From Tolypeutes matacus (lineage: Eukaryota; Chordata; Mammalia; Cingulata; Chlamyphoridae), in assembly GCA_026826555.1 (NCBI GenBank), contig JAKSZT010053837.1:4502520-4566519 (forward strand): a stretch of DNA of 64,000 bases, read 5' to 3'. Within the stretch, counting starts at the first letter, position 1. Each line of letters starts with the position of its first letter. Below, piece after piece: positions 12,833 to 24,123 of this stretch. The notes under the pieces were generated by a model. The model saw nothing but the letters and a program-made list of their open reading frames with translations, ran no database searches and had not been told where the DNA came from. The translations under genes and the position numbers were made by a program.

Positions 12833-13514
12833 TCTACTGTGTTTCTGTTGCTATCCCACTGGGTCAAAGTTAGGCTAATTATATATTTTAAAATAAAAAT
12901 GATTGAGAAAACCCAAAGAAGAATAAACATTCACATAATAGTTGCACTTCCATTTTAGTCCAGGCTCATGCTTTATCCAGCTTGGCACTCGACAAGAGTT
13001 CTCCTGGAAGATCAGGAGGGCCTTCTGGTCGACACACTTGCAAAGGGCAGGCTGTGTCCTCAGACACAACTTACAGTTTTATGAATTTTACCTAACTTCT
13101 TCTTGATCACATTTTTATTATTGGCCTGTACTACTTTTGGAGAGGAATGTATTCCATAAGTATAGCATTTTCTGGCTTCTTATTGCTCCAACACTTCAAG
13201 AATCCAATAATAGCAACTCATTTTCATTCCATTAGTTGTTTTGTTTGTCATTTATTCAGTTTATCACCAAATATGTTCTCACTGCAAATTCTTTAAGTCT
13301 AAATTCCAAAACTGCTTTGCCAAAATGTGCAATACCTAGATTAAACCTTGAGAAACAAACCTGGAGTTTGATTAAGTTATAACAGAGGCATGGGGGATAG
13401 TTTAGGAGAAAGTGGTGAAAAAGAATACTTTAGGGTGTGGGTCGTTAGAGTAGATAGAACCTAGAGGTAAAAACGAAAGTGTTCTTTTTTCAGGGTTAAG
13501 TGCTTTAGAGAGTC

Positions 13515-13680
13515 ACTATATAGGAGAAAGCATATGCTTTGTTTATAGCAGAAGAGAAAACTTAGGCTTTGTTTATAGTATAGGAGAAAACTCATGCTTT
13601 GTTTATAGTAGAGGAGAAAACTTATGTTTTGCTTGTAGTAGAGAGAAAGCTTATGCATATAGTATAGGAGAAAGCAGCAG
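13515..13680 (+). repeat. Minisatellite of about 35 bases, four to five units
   Basis: Units contain ATGCTTTGTTTATAGTA followed by a GGAGAAAA block. On the minus strand an open frame translates these as repeated YKQS-FLLY units, which is a by-product of the tandem array and not a gene. Confidence 0.8.
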
Positions 13681-13684
13681 CTAG

Positions 13685-13855
13685 GTGTGAATCAGTCATC
13701 TGCTACTCAGTAGATGTGAAACTTTGGGCAACTGGCTTGATCTCATGGATCTTCTGTTTCCTTATTGATAATGCATAGATGATAATTATTATTCCATTGG
13801 ATTCTTGTGAGAATTAAATGGTAGAACCTCGTAAAACACCTAGCATTATGCTTAT
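13685..13855 (+). repeat. MIR-like ancient SINE fragment
   Basis: Has GTGAAACTTTGGGCAACTGG, a CTGTTTCCTTATTGATAATG segment and TGAGAATTAAATGG. Confidence 0.55.
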
Positions 13856-14762
13856 CATAAACTAGGCACTAAAAACTAACACGAAATAGAACCATAGATC
13901 TCATATGAATGCATTTGTAACCGACTCGTGTTTCTCACTATAAAATAGAATAGTCTTGATAGCTGTTCCCTTTTCAAAAAAAATCATGCCAAACTCCTGA
14001 ATAATAACCCTATTAAAATATGTAGTAACCTTGTGAAAGTGTAAACTGAGAAAAAAAAATGTTTATCTAAAAGCTGGCAAGACTTAAGTTGAGCCTCTCC
14101 TAGACCTGCCAGTAAATCAGGGAAAGGGCCAATGTGTTTGTTTTTGGTATGGCACATAAATAATCTTGTCCACAGAGGTCCCAAGAGTTCATCCCGAGTA
14201 GGTCCATAACTAGTGGAAAACAACAAATGCTAAAGAGGAAGGGTGAGCAGCTCTGAGAAGTCACCAAAAGGGCTTTATAAAGAATAAAATGTAAGCAAAG
14301 CTAGTGCTCCATTAGAGGTTGTTAGGCCTAGAGAGACTTGGAAGCAACAGACCTTGCTTTCTTTTCCATGTGTGTTTCCTGGTAGTAATAGGACTTTTAA
14401 ATCAGGCCTTCATAAGATCTATAAACAAACTAGGAAACAAGTACTTGGGGAGTTGTAGCTGATTAGATTTTTGTGTTGAAGGGTTACTACCAGTGATTCA
14501 ATGGCAACAGAAAACGTTAGCCTAAACTTCCATATCTTTCTTCTCAAAGCTGTCCACAGAAGAGATTGGTTAATCCTATTTCTCAATAAATAGGAGAAAC
14601 ACAAGGCAACTATTGTGCAGATGGAGAAAGAATTGCTGCAGGGTTCTCATGCACCCTCGGCCATATTTTGAGGGATGATTTCTGTTCCTCAAACATTTTC
14701 TGAGTGCCTTCTAGGTGCCAGGCACATATCATAGACTTTCAAAATACAAAGATAAATACCTT

Positions 14763-15308
14763 CTGAAACCTTGGCAACCACTATCTTTATATCAATGCTA
14801 CGGTTCTTTCGTTAACACAAGATGATAACTGCAATAACAACGAATCTACTTGGGTCAGTGGTTACACTCCTCCCCCCTATGTTTCTTCCTTCCTCAATCT
14901 TGAGGGATTTGGGATGATGTCTGCTCGGACTGCTTCACGCTGAGAGGGGACTTAGATATTATGGGGCAGATGGAAGGTTTTATTTTGCTTGCAGTTGTAA
15001 ATATTCCTTGTTTTTTAGAATGGGACTTGTCCATCATCATTGTTTTGTCGGTTGTCCAGGGAAAGCCTGAAGAACTGGAGAGTGGGAGTTGGCTGTAACT
15101 CTGCTGGGATTCAGGGCTCGCTGGCATATGAGCAATCCAAATGTAAACTATAGACTCTGGTTAGTAGCAATGCTTAAAATTGGCTCATCAATTATAAAAA
15201 ATGTACCACACTAATATAAGATGTTAATAATAGGGAAACTATGTGTGTGGGTGTTTTTCTATAAATCCAAAACTTCTCTAAAAATAAAGTTAATTATTAC
15301 AAAAAAAC
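14763..15308 (+). mobile_element. Twin-primed (5'-inverted) L1 with target-site duplications
   Basis: The 3' end at about 15128-15308 is in plus orientation and ends in an A run. The part at 14880-15127 is the reverse complement of the L1 segment seen at 5145-5350. About 240 bases that separate these parts in the 5138 copy are missing. The flanks GATAAATACCTT at 14751-14762 and 15309-15320 are identical. This is the structure left by twin priming. Confidence 0.8.
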
Positions 15309-16033
15309 GATAAATACCTTGAAGAGCTCATGGTCTAATGGGTTAGTAAGTGGGACAGACACATAAATACATAATGTGCAATTTAAGGTGATAAATGAAA
15401 AGAGAACTATGGAGCACAGAGAACTATTTAGGACATTTTGGTGACTCCATGAGGCTTTCTGAAGGATAGGATGCCTGAACTGATTCTCTGAAGTATGAAT
15501 AGGAGTTAGTTAAGTAATATCTTGGTGAAAGGAAACAGTTGGGAATGGTGGTATTCTAGGCAGAGGGATTAATTAGCCTGGGAAAAATCATGGAAAAATG
15601 TCATCATACTGCATATAGAGAAAGATAAGTAGTTGGGCATTATAAGACTAAAGCCTAGAGTGGGAACTGTATTGGAAAAGGGACTGGAGAAGCAGGTAAT
15701 GGCCAGGTCATAAAATAGTTCATATAATAAAACTAAATATCTTGGATTTGCTCTTGCAAGCAATGGGCATATTGAAGAGTTTTTAAGAAGGGAGTGCCAT
15801 AGTCAAATTTCCATTTTAAATCCATCATTGTGATTGCAGTCTAGAAATTGGATATGAAGTAGTGAAGAGAGTTCAATTAGGAGGCTATTGAAATTGCTTG
15901 TGCCAAAGATGCTGAGAGACTAGATGAGGAATGAAGTAGGAAGAGAGGATGAAAATATGGATTCAACAAGATAGGAAGTACAACTGGCAGAAATTAGACT
16001 TCATGGACACAGCCATTAAAAATACTTTTTCAG

Positions 16034-16257
16034 GGAAGCAGCTGTGGCTCAATCAGTGGGGCTCCCGTTTACCATATGGGAGGCCCCTGGTTCGGTTCCC
16101 GGGGCCTCCTGGTGAAGGCAAGCCCGCCCGCACGGCGTGGTTGGCTGACCCAGTGAGCACAAGCAGCAAGGGGGGGATAAATGAATAAATAAATTTAAAA
16201 AATCTTAAAAAAAAAAAAAAGAAAAAAAGTGTTTATATTTAAAAAAAAAACAAAAAC
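16034..16257 (+). mobile_element. DAS SINE (full, A-tailed)
   Basis: Begins GGAAGCAGCTGTGGCTCAAT (A-box-like), continues with a B-box-like GGTTCGGTTCC, GCCCGCACGGCGTGG and an A-rich tail. A shared CTTTTTCAGG lies at 16025-16034 and 16058-16067 plus 200, that is 16258-16267, and is the likely target duplication. Confidence 0.85.
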
Positions 16258-16267
16258 CTTTTTCAGG

Positions 16268-16400
16268 GGAGCAGGTGTGGCTCAGTGGTTGAGCGCCTGC
16301 TTCCCATGTACGAGGCCCCAGTTTCAATCCTCAGTACCTTTTAAAAAATAGTGCTTTAAAAAAAAAAAAGAAGAAAGAAAAGAAAAGAAAATAGTGCTTC
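16268..16400 (+). mobile_element. Second DAS-type SINE, monomer of a different subtype
   Basis: Begins GAGCAGGTGTGGCTCAGTGG, has CGCCTGCTTCCCATGTACGA and GTTTCAATCC (B-box-like), then an A-rich tail. It follows the previous SINE head to tail. Confidence 0.75.
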
Positions 16401-16837
16401 AGAGGGAGAAACATGATTTAGTGGGTGCTGATGAATAATTCGGTTTTGAACATAAATCTTCTGAACATAAAAGCTTATGAAGGTATACAAATAGTACACT
16501 TGAATCATGAGAAAGGTCAAGACTAGAAGTAAAATATTCTAAATCCTAAGCATATGCGTAATAGTCAAACATGAGAAAGACTTTGAGAACATTCATTAAT
16601 TGACCCAGTCATATATTCATCCATAAACACTTATTGAGCATTTGCTACAGGACAAGCAGTGTGCTAGGATCTGTGGATACAGCAGAGAACAAAATAGTCT
16701 CTGCCTTCGCAGAGTGTGGCTTCCATAATCTAGATTGGGAAGAGCATTGGATCAGACTATAGTGTAGGTGAAGGAAAAGATGGTCACAAAAGATTAAGGA
16801 AGGGAAGACCAGGAAAAGTAGGGTCCTAGAAGCCAGG

Positions 16838-17400
16838 TATATTAATCAGCCAAAGCGGTGCTGATGCAGAACACCAGAAATCTGTTGACTTTTATAAAGG
16901 GTATTTATTTGGGGTAGAAGCTTACAGTTACCAGGCCATAAAGCATAAGTTACTTCCCTCACCAAAGTCTATTGCTACGTGTTGGGGCAAGATGGCTGCT
17001 GATGTCTGCCAAGAGTTCAGGCTTCTTGGGTTCCTCTGTTACCAGAGCTCTGTTTCTCTCCGGGCTCAGCTGCTGTGCTCTCTCCACAAGGCCATCTGTA
17101 GACTATCAGGCGAACGGCTCTGTCTCTCTCCCTGGGGCTTCTCCTGTGTCTAAGGAGCCGTCTCTATTCCTCTGTGTTTTTCTCCTGTGCGTTCACTTCC
17201 TAGGCTCCAGCTCAAAACACTGCATCAAAACGCCAACTCACTCCTCTACTCTGCTGTGTAGTTTTACTGATGTGGCCCAATCAAAGCCCTAATCATAATT
17301 TAATAATGCCCAGGTACAGACCAGTTTACAGACATAATCCAATATCTATTTTTGGAATTCATATTGAAGAGTTTTTAAGAAGGGAGTACCTTCTGCCCCA
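16838..17400 (-). mobile_element. Solitary MaLR-like LTR with TSD and a 28-base patch
   Basis: Starts TATATTAATCAGCC and ends CTGCCCCA, the reverse complement of the TG...CA LTR family also found at 50456 and 60709. Flanks CCAGG at 16833-16837 and 17401-17405 are identical. Near its right edge, 17360-17387 is identical to 15768-15795 and does not belong to the LTR. Confidence 0.75.
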
Positions 17401-18539
17401 CCAGGGAAAGAAAACATTAAGGAGGAAGGAGTAGTCAACAATTTCAGAAATGTCCACCAGTAAGATAGGCCCTAAAAAGTGATGATTGGGTTTGGCAATA
17501 TAAAGCCATTGCTGACCTTGATGAAAACAGTTTTAATGGAGTGACAGGGGCATAAACTAGAAAGCATTGTGTTTAGGAGCTTTAAGGAAGTTGGAGACAA
17601 ATATAAAATACTCTTAAAAGATATTTGGATGAAAAGTGAAAGAGAGAGATGGGGGGAAAGACTGTTGGTCCAGAAGTCTTAAAAGCTTCATCTTCTGCCC
17701 TGATTTCTTATTTCTGGTAAATTCTGGACATCTTTGCCTTGATACTCCATCAATAGCATAAACTCAACAACCAACTAAAGCATTAGAAATCCCTTTTTCT
17801 ATGAATGGTTTTACTAATTCTGGACACCCTGATTTTAAACTTAGTCTCCTTTCCACAATTTTGATATCTACTCATTGCTGGTTCTGCTTTTCCTTTAATT
17901 TCTACTGCTACCTCTCTACTACAAATGCTTAGCACATCCCATATGGTCTATTTTGTTAAACAAACAGAAGTTCTCCCTACTTCTTGTCTTATTGCTTAAC
18001 CTTCACTGCCAGAATAACCTTGCTAAAAAACATTCATGTTTATGTTATTCACGTGATCTAAAGACTTTCGGGGCTTTCCAGTGCCAACCAAATTAAATGC
18101 AAACCCATTAAGCTGGTATTAAAGTTCTCCACCATAGGGCTCTAATAAGGCTTCCCTATTTTATATTCGTTTCCCCCAAAATGTACTCTGGGATTCAATT
18201 GAATTAGCTTGATCACTCTTTCCAAGTTAAGTTCTAATTTTCCCCCTCCTTGGCCATCAATTCTTTTCCATTTTGTTCAAATTGTATCTGTCCTTTAAGT
18301 CCTAGTTCATTTGTCTCCATCATGAAGTGTTTTTTTTGTTTGTTTGTTTATACAGAATTCCCACACTGCTTTCACCTTTGGAGTCCGTATAACAGTTTAA
18401 CCATAGTGATATTCTTTGTATAGTATGTACACAGTACTCGTATATTATGCTTATAGTTCCTAGTGTAGTTTAAGACCTATGAGGTCTCTTCTAGTAAGGG
18501 ATGCCTAAGCATAGACTCAAAGGTGTAAAGACTGTACAT

Positions 18540-18665
18540 TTTTAGAATGGAAAATGGCCTTCTGTTTTATTGATGAAAGAATTGAAACTAAGAAACGTTA
18601 AGTGACTTTCTCAAAGTCCTATGGCTAGTCAAATCCTCTCTCCTGAGTCTCCATCCAGTACTCTT
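18540..18665 (+). repeat. MIR-like ancient SINE fragment
   Basis: GAAAGAATTGAAACTAAGAA, then TTAAGTGACTTTCTCAAAGT and GGCTAGTCAAATCC, the MIR 3' core. Confidence 0.55.
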
Positions 18666-18845
18666 TCCCTTTCATCAAGTACCTGTTTGGAAAGCTTGAG
18701 TTGACTCATCACCCTTGTCAACAATGGTCCTGAATTTGGCACCATCATTAGGGTTAAAGACAGAGTCCTTTCCCGTCTCACAAGTTTGCGATTCCACAAC
18801 TGAAGGAAAAACTGGGAGCAGACGCGAGCTGCCCGTCCAACTTAC

Positions 18846-18983
18846 CAGGCGAAAGAGGGAGATGGTGTTTGCAGTGATGTGGTAGTGGCTCAGAACCACG
18901 GAATCGGTGCTGACTGCAAAGGACACATCGTGGAATTTCTGCACCACGCTGTGAAATACGGACACTGCTGGTATTCCTAAATC
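18846..18983 (-). CDS. ERP27: ERP27 coding exon 3
   Basis: This 138-base exon encodes 46 codons, from DLGIPAVSVFHSVVQKF to NTISLFRL. It lies in the first thioredoxin-like (b) domain. In a catalytic family member the CxxC would precede this segment; here the preceding exon ends GFFQ with no cysteine pair. The acceptor is TTTTAG and the donor CTG|GTAAGT. Confidence 0.95.
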
Positions 18984-19356
18984 CTAAAACCAGAGGGAGA
19001 AAATCACAAAGAAGCAGAATAGGGAAGAGAAATGTGCTCACTCGTGCCAGAAACCAGACTTGATTTAGTGTCCAGTGAAACACTTCTGTCCAAGAATGAA
19101 GGCTAAGTTTTCAGTGGCATTTCCGAGTTTTCCAGACTGTGTGGGTTAGTAAAAGCTACCAAAATTGTGGCACTCATGCCTGGGCTTATGACGGAACTTG
19201 TAGCTCCCCAGCAGCTCAGAAGGGCCACAGAGTCACGGAGGCCTGGAGAGTCAGGATGCACAGTTGTCGATGTTCCTGGGGAGGCAGTGTTTGGGGGAAT
19301 AAGTGATGGTGAAGGGAGAAATGCAAAATCAATGAATGGGGTCTGCCAAAAGGGCC

Positions 19357-19380
19357 AAAAAAAAAAAAAAAAAAAAAAAA
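19357..19380 (+). repeat. A-run microsatellite
   Basis: About 24 A in ERP27 intron 2. On the minus strand it creates a poly-Phe stretch in a long spurious open frame. Confidence 0.85.
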
Positions 19381-20724
19381 GGTAAAGAAGAATAAATGAA
19401 ATTAAAGTGGGAAGTTTAGAAATCTTATTAACAAAGGTTTGTTCAGGATGTGGAGGGACAGTTCCCACCACCCTTCCACCATTGACAAGCTTCTTTGTTA
19501 TACTGCCCAAGAAGATATTGTTTGCTCTTTGTTCTGACTCTACAACCCAGCCCTGCAGGAGGGAGCAGGCAAGCCGCTCTGGAGTGATGATTCCTGTCCT
19601 TCCATAGCAGCCTGGCAAGACTGCCCGCTGCTGAAAGAGGAACCCCTGCCCACAGCAGCTCCAGGCAATAAAACAGGAAGAAACGGATTCTTCCCTGACA
19701 CCTCCTGGGGCTGACGGAGGAGATGTGCAAAGAAAAAAGAAGACGGCTAGCCTCACATCTGAGGTCAAGCCGAGGGAGTTTATTCCTTGCCCATCTGGAA
19801 GGGTGTGTCAAGTTCATGCGAGGGATGAACAATTGTTAATCAAGGCTTCCTTTCTTTGATTCTGCTCCTTCAAATGGAATTGCTCATGGATTAAATGATG
19901 GCATCTGGTGGCTATTTAAATTATTGCAGACTCCAGTTCCAGTTCCCCTCTCTTGCTTCTCCCTGCCTTTCTGAGGGTGGTTGTTTTTGTCTAAAGCTCA
20001 GATCTCTCACCACTGAGAAATGTGTTCGCAGCCTTCCCCTGCCCACACCCCCATTTGCTCCTCGTGGCCGCTATTCCAGCTGTGTACACAGAATGGACAG
20101 GATGATGGTAAGTTGGAGTTAAATAATGAAAACAGACAAGAAGGACTGCAATGAGGGCATTGGGGCTTGATCAGCTTGAGAATTGCCAGATGCTACTCCC
20201 AGAGAAAGCAGAAAGGGATGGAAGGATGCCCTCTCCTTCTGCCTGCCTTTATTAGCAGGCAGCCAGTCTGGGCAATGGAAGTTGACACCTTCAATATACA
20301 AAATGTCCTTTTTCTACATTTCATAGCAGGCAGAGAGAAAGAAGAAGGAGGGATCACCTGTTTGAGGTAGACAGGGGTAACTACTGACTAATGCTTGGGG
20401 GCTTCAGCATGAAATGTGTTGCCTGGATGATCAAAGTTGAGCTCACTCTGGCCTCTGCCTCAGCATATCCAGATACTGCCTTAAGAGTCAATCCATCCAA
20501 AGACGAGGAGATCCAGCTTTAGAACTTGAGAACTTTTGAATAAAATGTAAGAAAGAGATAACTCATAGACTGGGGCTGTTTTTAGATGGAAAGAACCCAA
20601 CTGACAAGCTGAGAGCAGGCTTCATGCTGATGTACCTCTGCCCACCTGTTCCTAAGGCAGTGCCACCTGGCCAGGAGCTGCCATGGCTCTTGGGGGCAAT
20701 AGTGAGTGGTCTACCTGGACAAAC

Positions 20725-20825
20725 CTGGAAAAAGCCTATGACAGCCACCTCAGCAGCAGCAATGAATTCCACAGCCGCTTGGACACCTGTGAGCTGCACG
20801 GGTCCCTGAGCAGCTCTGGAGCCAT
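20725..20825 (-). CDS. ERP27: ERP27 coding exon 2
   Basis: This 101-base exon completes a codon split with exon 1 (G|AT, Asp) and adds 33 codons. It starts GSRAAQGPVQLTGVQ and ends VEFIAAAEVAVIGFFQ. The last part is the first beta-alpha-beta unit of the b domain. The acceptor TTCTAG and donor CAG|GTTTGT are clear. Confidence 0.94.
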
Positions 20826-21191
20826 CTAGAAGGAGGGAGAGAGAGAGGCAGAGGTAGTGGGGTGCTGAGGGGGAGAAGAAGCAGTTCAAAATAACCATGG
20901 CATCCGTACCTTTTGTCTTCATAGTAAGGCCAAGGAGATCACAGTTTCTAGGGGTGCTTCTAGCCCTCCAAGGCTTTTATTTAACAACATATGGAGGGTG
21001 ACCCCAGATCATGGCCTTTCCCTGAAAGAAAATGACAGATTTCCCTCTTCTCCACTAGGCAAAATGGGCCTTTACGCAGAATTTTCTGGAAAATTTTCTA
21101 GGTTCAGAGGAAAATTATCTACTGCCATGTTCCCTCCCCTTCCCCTAACCACATTCTCACCCCATGTTCACCCAGGTGTTTTTTCTTTTAC

Positions 21192-21285
21192 CTGAAGATG
21201 CCTGAACTTCTGCAGCAACTTCTGAGGGCAGCCCCCATGTGAGGAGAAAGAAGAGAAGCAAGCACCTGGACCGGCCAGTTTCCAT
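21192..21285 (-). CDS. ERP27: ERP27 coding exon 1, start codon and signal peptide
   Basis: The ATG at 21285-21283 sits in AGAACAATGG, with A at -3 and G at +4. It encodes METGRSRCLLLFFLLTWGLP followed by SEVAAEVQASS, a typical cleavable signal peptide that matches the human start region. The frame is open upstream to about 21501, but the upstream residues do not resemble ERP27 and are probably 5' leader. The donor CAG|GTAAAA is at 21191-21190. Confidence 0.93.
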
Positions 21286-21510
21286 TGTTCTTCTCCTTGT
21301 TCCCGCTCCAAGCCCTGGACTTTGGGTTTGGGATGCCGTCTCTGGGCGGTGCACTCTGGAATTAATTGACTGTGGTGTTATTAGTACTTTGGGAACTTCG
21401 CAGCTGGCTCCAGGTGGACCTTCAGCTTCTGAGATAAAAGACCCATGCTCAGTGACCAGGGCCTCAGAAGATAACCAACCACAAAAAGCCACACAGTTCA
21501 TTTAAATAAA
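21286..21510 (-). promoter_or_regulatory. ERP27: ERP27 5' leader and presumed promoter region
   Basis: This is the sequence directly upstream of the ERP27 start codon. I see no TATA box within 100 bases of the ATG. An AT-rich TTTTTTATTTAAATG lies near 21500. The transcription start cannot be placed from sequence alone, so the extent is only indicative. Confidence 0.3.
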
Positions 21511-22006
21511 AAAAGTACATGCTACTTGCCAAGTATTGACTAAGCACCAGTGATGCAGAGGTAACTATGCACTGATCCAGCTTCTCTCTAAATTTAGAGT
21601 TTTAATGGGAGAGATAGTCAAATAAACAGGTCATTTAAGTATAAATTAGAAAGTGATAAAATAAACAGAGAAACTAATAGGGTGCTAAGAGAGCACCTTC
21701 ATGGGCTCAGTGAAGGTTTTCTTCCTGCAGGGGATGTCCAAGGAGAGCTCTGCTTGAATACGGTTTTGCGAAACAACCAGAGGTGGTGGAGTAAAGTGGG
21801 CTTTCCTCCACTTTCCATGTGGAGTAAAGCATATGAGCCCAAGCACAGAGATGTCAACGTAATTTCTTGAAAGAATTATATGTAATGGAGTATTACAAAA
21901 AAGGAGGGAATGGTAAATTCAGCCAGAAAGGCTTCCCGGGACCAGATCCCTGCAGACCTTGGTTCAAACACAGGAGCTTCAATTTTATTCTGTAGGTCAT
22001 GGGCAC

Positions 22007-22480
22007 TGTCTTAGTTCACCGGAGCTAATATGACAAACACCACATGATGGGTTGGCTTACACTACAAAAATAATGAGCCAATAAGCTCATGGTTTTAGAG
22101 CCCAGAAGTCCCAAATGAAGGCCTCAGCAAGGCCATGGTTCCTCTCAGAGCCTGGAGCCTTCTAATGATGATTTGCTGACTCCTTGGGGTTCCTCGACTT
22201 GCTTCTGTGACATGGCAAGGTCCTTGGTCTCTTCCTGTGGCTTCCTTTGACTTCTGGCTTCTCCAGGTTTTTCATTTCTACAAACTGACTGTGTCTGAAT
22301 TTCCTCTCTTTCTAAGGCCTCCAATAAAATGGATTCAGACATGCTCTGATTCAAGTTGGCCACATCTTAACCAGCAATAACATCTCCAAAAGATCGTATT
22401 TACAAATAGGTTCCCACATATAGGGACACAGATTGGGATTAAAGAACATATCCTTTGTTGAGTTGTATGATTCAGTCTAC
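22007..22480 (-). mobile_element. MaLR-like LTR, reverse orientation
   Basis: Begins TGTCTTAGTTCACCGGAGCT and ends GTATGATTCAGTCTAC, a TG...AC-bounded LTR in the style of THE1/MST elements. Lies between ERP27 and ARHGDIB. No clear target duplication was found. Confidence 0.45.
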
Positions 22481-22584
22481 TCTAGGATCCCACTGAAAGA
22501 TCTTCAGCAGGAGAGAGATAATGTCTGATTTTTCCCATAGATGCCTGTGAGATATCCAAGATGAAATTCTTCTTGTTACTTTTT

Positions 22585-23220
22585 AAAATTCTTATTTATT
22601 TTTATTTTTAAAGAAGCTTTAGATTACATAACTTTTACATAAAAAAATGTAGGGGATTCCCATGTACCCCACCTCCTACCCTTCCCACACTTTCCCACAT
22701 TAACAACATCTTTCATTAGTGTGGTAGGTTTGTTAATTGATGAACACATATTGAAGCATTGTACTAACCAAGGACTATAGTTTACATTATAGTTTACACT
22801 TTGCCCCGTACAATTTTATAGGTTTTGACAAAATATACAATGGCCTGTATCTGTCATTGCAATGTCATGCAGGACAATTCCAATGTCCCCAAAATGCCCC
22901 CATGTTGTACCTGTTCTTCCTTGTCCTTCCCCTCCAAACCTCTGGTGGCCACATGCAAGTTCTTCCATTCCTAAAATAATCATAAGTCTACTTTAGTCCA
23001 TAGCTGCTTTCTACCCTTATGTTTGTTCATTCCTCACTCTTGAGGATTTGGGATGGTGATGCCCACTCTGTCTCCAATTGACAGAGGGCTTAGATCCCAT
23101 GGGGCAGTTGGATAGAACTGTATTGCTTGCAGTTGCAGAGATTCTTTATATATAGGTTTCAAGCCTGGAGGAAACTTCTCTATGGTGATACTAAAAAAAT
23201 GTGATTTTTCTACCATTCAT
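22585..23220 (-). mobile_element. L1 3' end on the minus strand
   Basis: Reverse complement of the L1 3' UTR seen at 5138-5850: shared parts include GTCATTGCAATGTCATGCAG and CTTAGATCCCATGGGGCAGT. The A-rich 3' end is at the low-coordinate side. Confidence 0.6.
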
Positions 23221-23394
23221 ATTCTGAATGCTCATTGCTCATTGCACTGGAACAGGGGCAACAATCTGTTCCCAGTGATATAAATCCATACTCTACTGTG
23301 TCCCCCATCCCCAAACCCCTCTAAGGGAACTCACAAATGTGAATCATCCAGTTACCATATTTGTTTGAAGGCAGAAAGCAGGAAAATGAGGGTC

Positions 23395-23904
23395 TCAGGC
23401 AGAATATACAGATGTTTTATTCTTACTCTGTTACACTGTTTACAGTATCTCCCACAAAAGAAGAACCCCAACTGGCAAGGAATGTGATTAGGGACTGTCA
23501 TTGAGCCAGCAGCAACCACAAAAGAATCCGAAGATAGGAGTGAACTATTGTAACCTACGGCAAAAGGATTGTTAGTGATAGTTTGTCCATTTCCTGGTCT
23601 CTAGTTGCTCTTATGAGAATAAGAAAGGAACACATTCAATGATTGTGCATTGGGATGGAGACCTTTGAAGATCTGATTCTGATGGGGCACCAGACAGAGT
23701 AGGTAGGGTGTAAGCCTGGCTTTTAGCCTCTTGTGCTAGGTACCATCGTAAGAGGCAGTGCGGGATAAGATGTATCCATAACAGAATGTGGGGAATGTTG
23801 GAGACGGGGCCCAGCTGTGAACAGAGAGGAGGGACAGGGGACAAACATGACTGAGAGGGTTCTTCCAGGTGGCAAGGAGTGGGGAAAGGGGTAGGCAGAT
23901 GTGC
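23395..23904 (-). other. ARHGDIB: ARHGDIB 3' untranslated region
   Basis: This region runs from the stop codon at 23907-23905 to about 20 bases past an AATAAA. A length near 510 bases is plausible for this gene. The exact cleavage site is an inference. Confidence 0.7.
23416..23421 (-). terminator. ARHGDIB: ARHGDIB polyadenylation signal AATAAA
   Basis: The plus strand reads TTTATT, so the minus strand carries canonical AATAAA, 484 bases after the stop codon. It is the natural end of the transcript. Confidence 0.75.

Positions 23905-24123
<219 letters not shown>

Larger units (their letters stand above)
14690..17660 (+). repeat. Long ancient mammalian repeat, split by later insertions
   Basis: Pieces at 14690-14762, 15309-16033, about 16400-16837 and 17401-17660 read as one degraded non-coding interspersed repeat once the younger insertions are removed. 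It starts GAGTGCCTTCTAGGTGCCAG, runs through GAAGAGCTCATGGTCTAATG and GTTCAATTAGGAGGCTATTG to GGAGTAGTCAACAATTTCAG. A related copy lies at about 44120-45090. I cannot name the family with confidence. Confidence 0.55.
6341..18845 (-). other. ERP27 intron 3
   Basis: A 12.5 kb intron filled largely by an L1M-like block (7000-10030), a dimeric SINE, a minisatellite, the split ancient repeat with the twin-primed L1, two SINEs and a solitary LTR. I see no additional exon or independent gene; open frames here are short and lack similarity I recognise. Confidence 0.7.
1..21285 (-). other. ERP27: ERP27 gene, 5' and central part (coding span)
   Basis: This is the gene for ERp27, a protein disulfide isomerase family member of the ER lumen. 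The family protein has two thioredoxin-like domains (b and b'), no catalytic domain, binds unfolded protein and recruits the oxidoreductase ERp57. Six exons were found on the minus strand at 21285-21192, 20825-20725, 18983-18846, 6340-6224, 2051-1926 and 137-1. All observed junctions are GT-AG and the phases match: exon 1 ends one base into a codon and the later junctions fall between codons. The predicted protein has an N-terminal signal peptide and no CxxC motif, as expected for a non-catalytic member. About 237 codons are visible; the human protein has about 273, so the last exon and ER-retention signal are outside the window. Identification rests on recalled similarity to human ERP27 across every exon. 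Confidence 0.95.

Noticed and set aside
16972..17292. Open frame of 106 codons on the plus strand
   Set aside because: It lies entirely inside the solitary LTR at 16838-17400; similar antisense frames appear in sister LTR copies.
19103..19768. Long open frame of 221 codons on the minus strand
   Set aside because: It contains a poly-Phe run from an A/T homopolymer, lies in ERP27 intron 2 and shows no recognisable domain.
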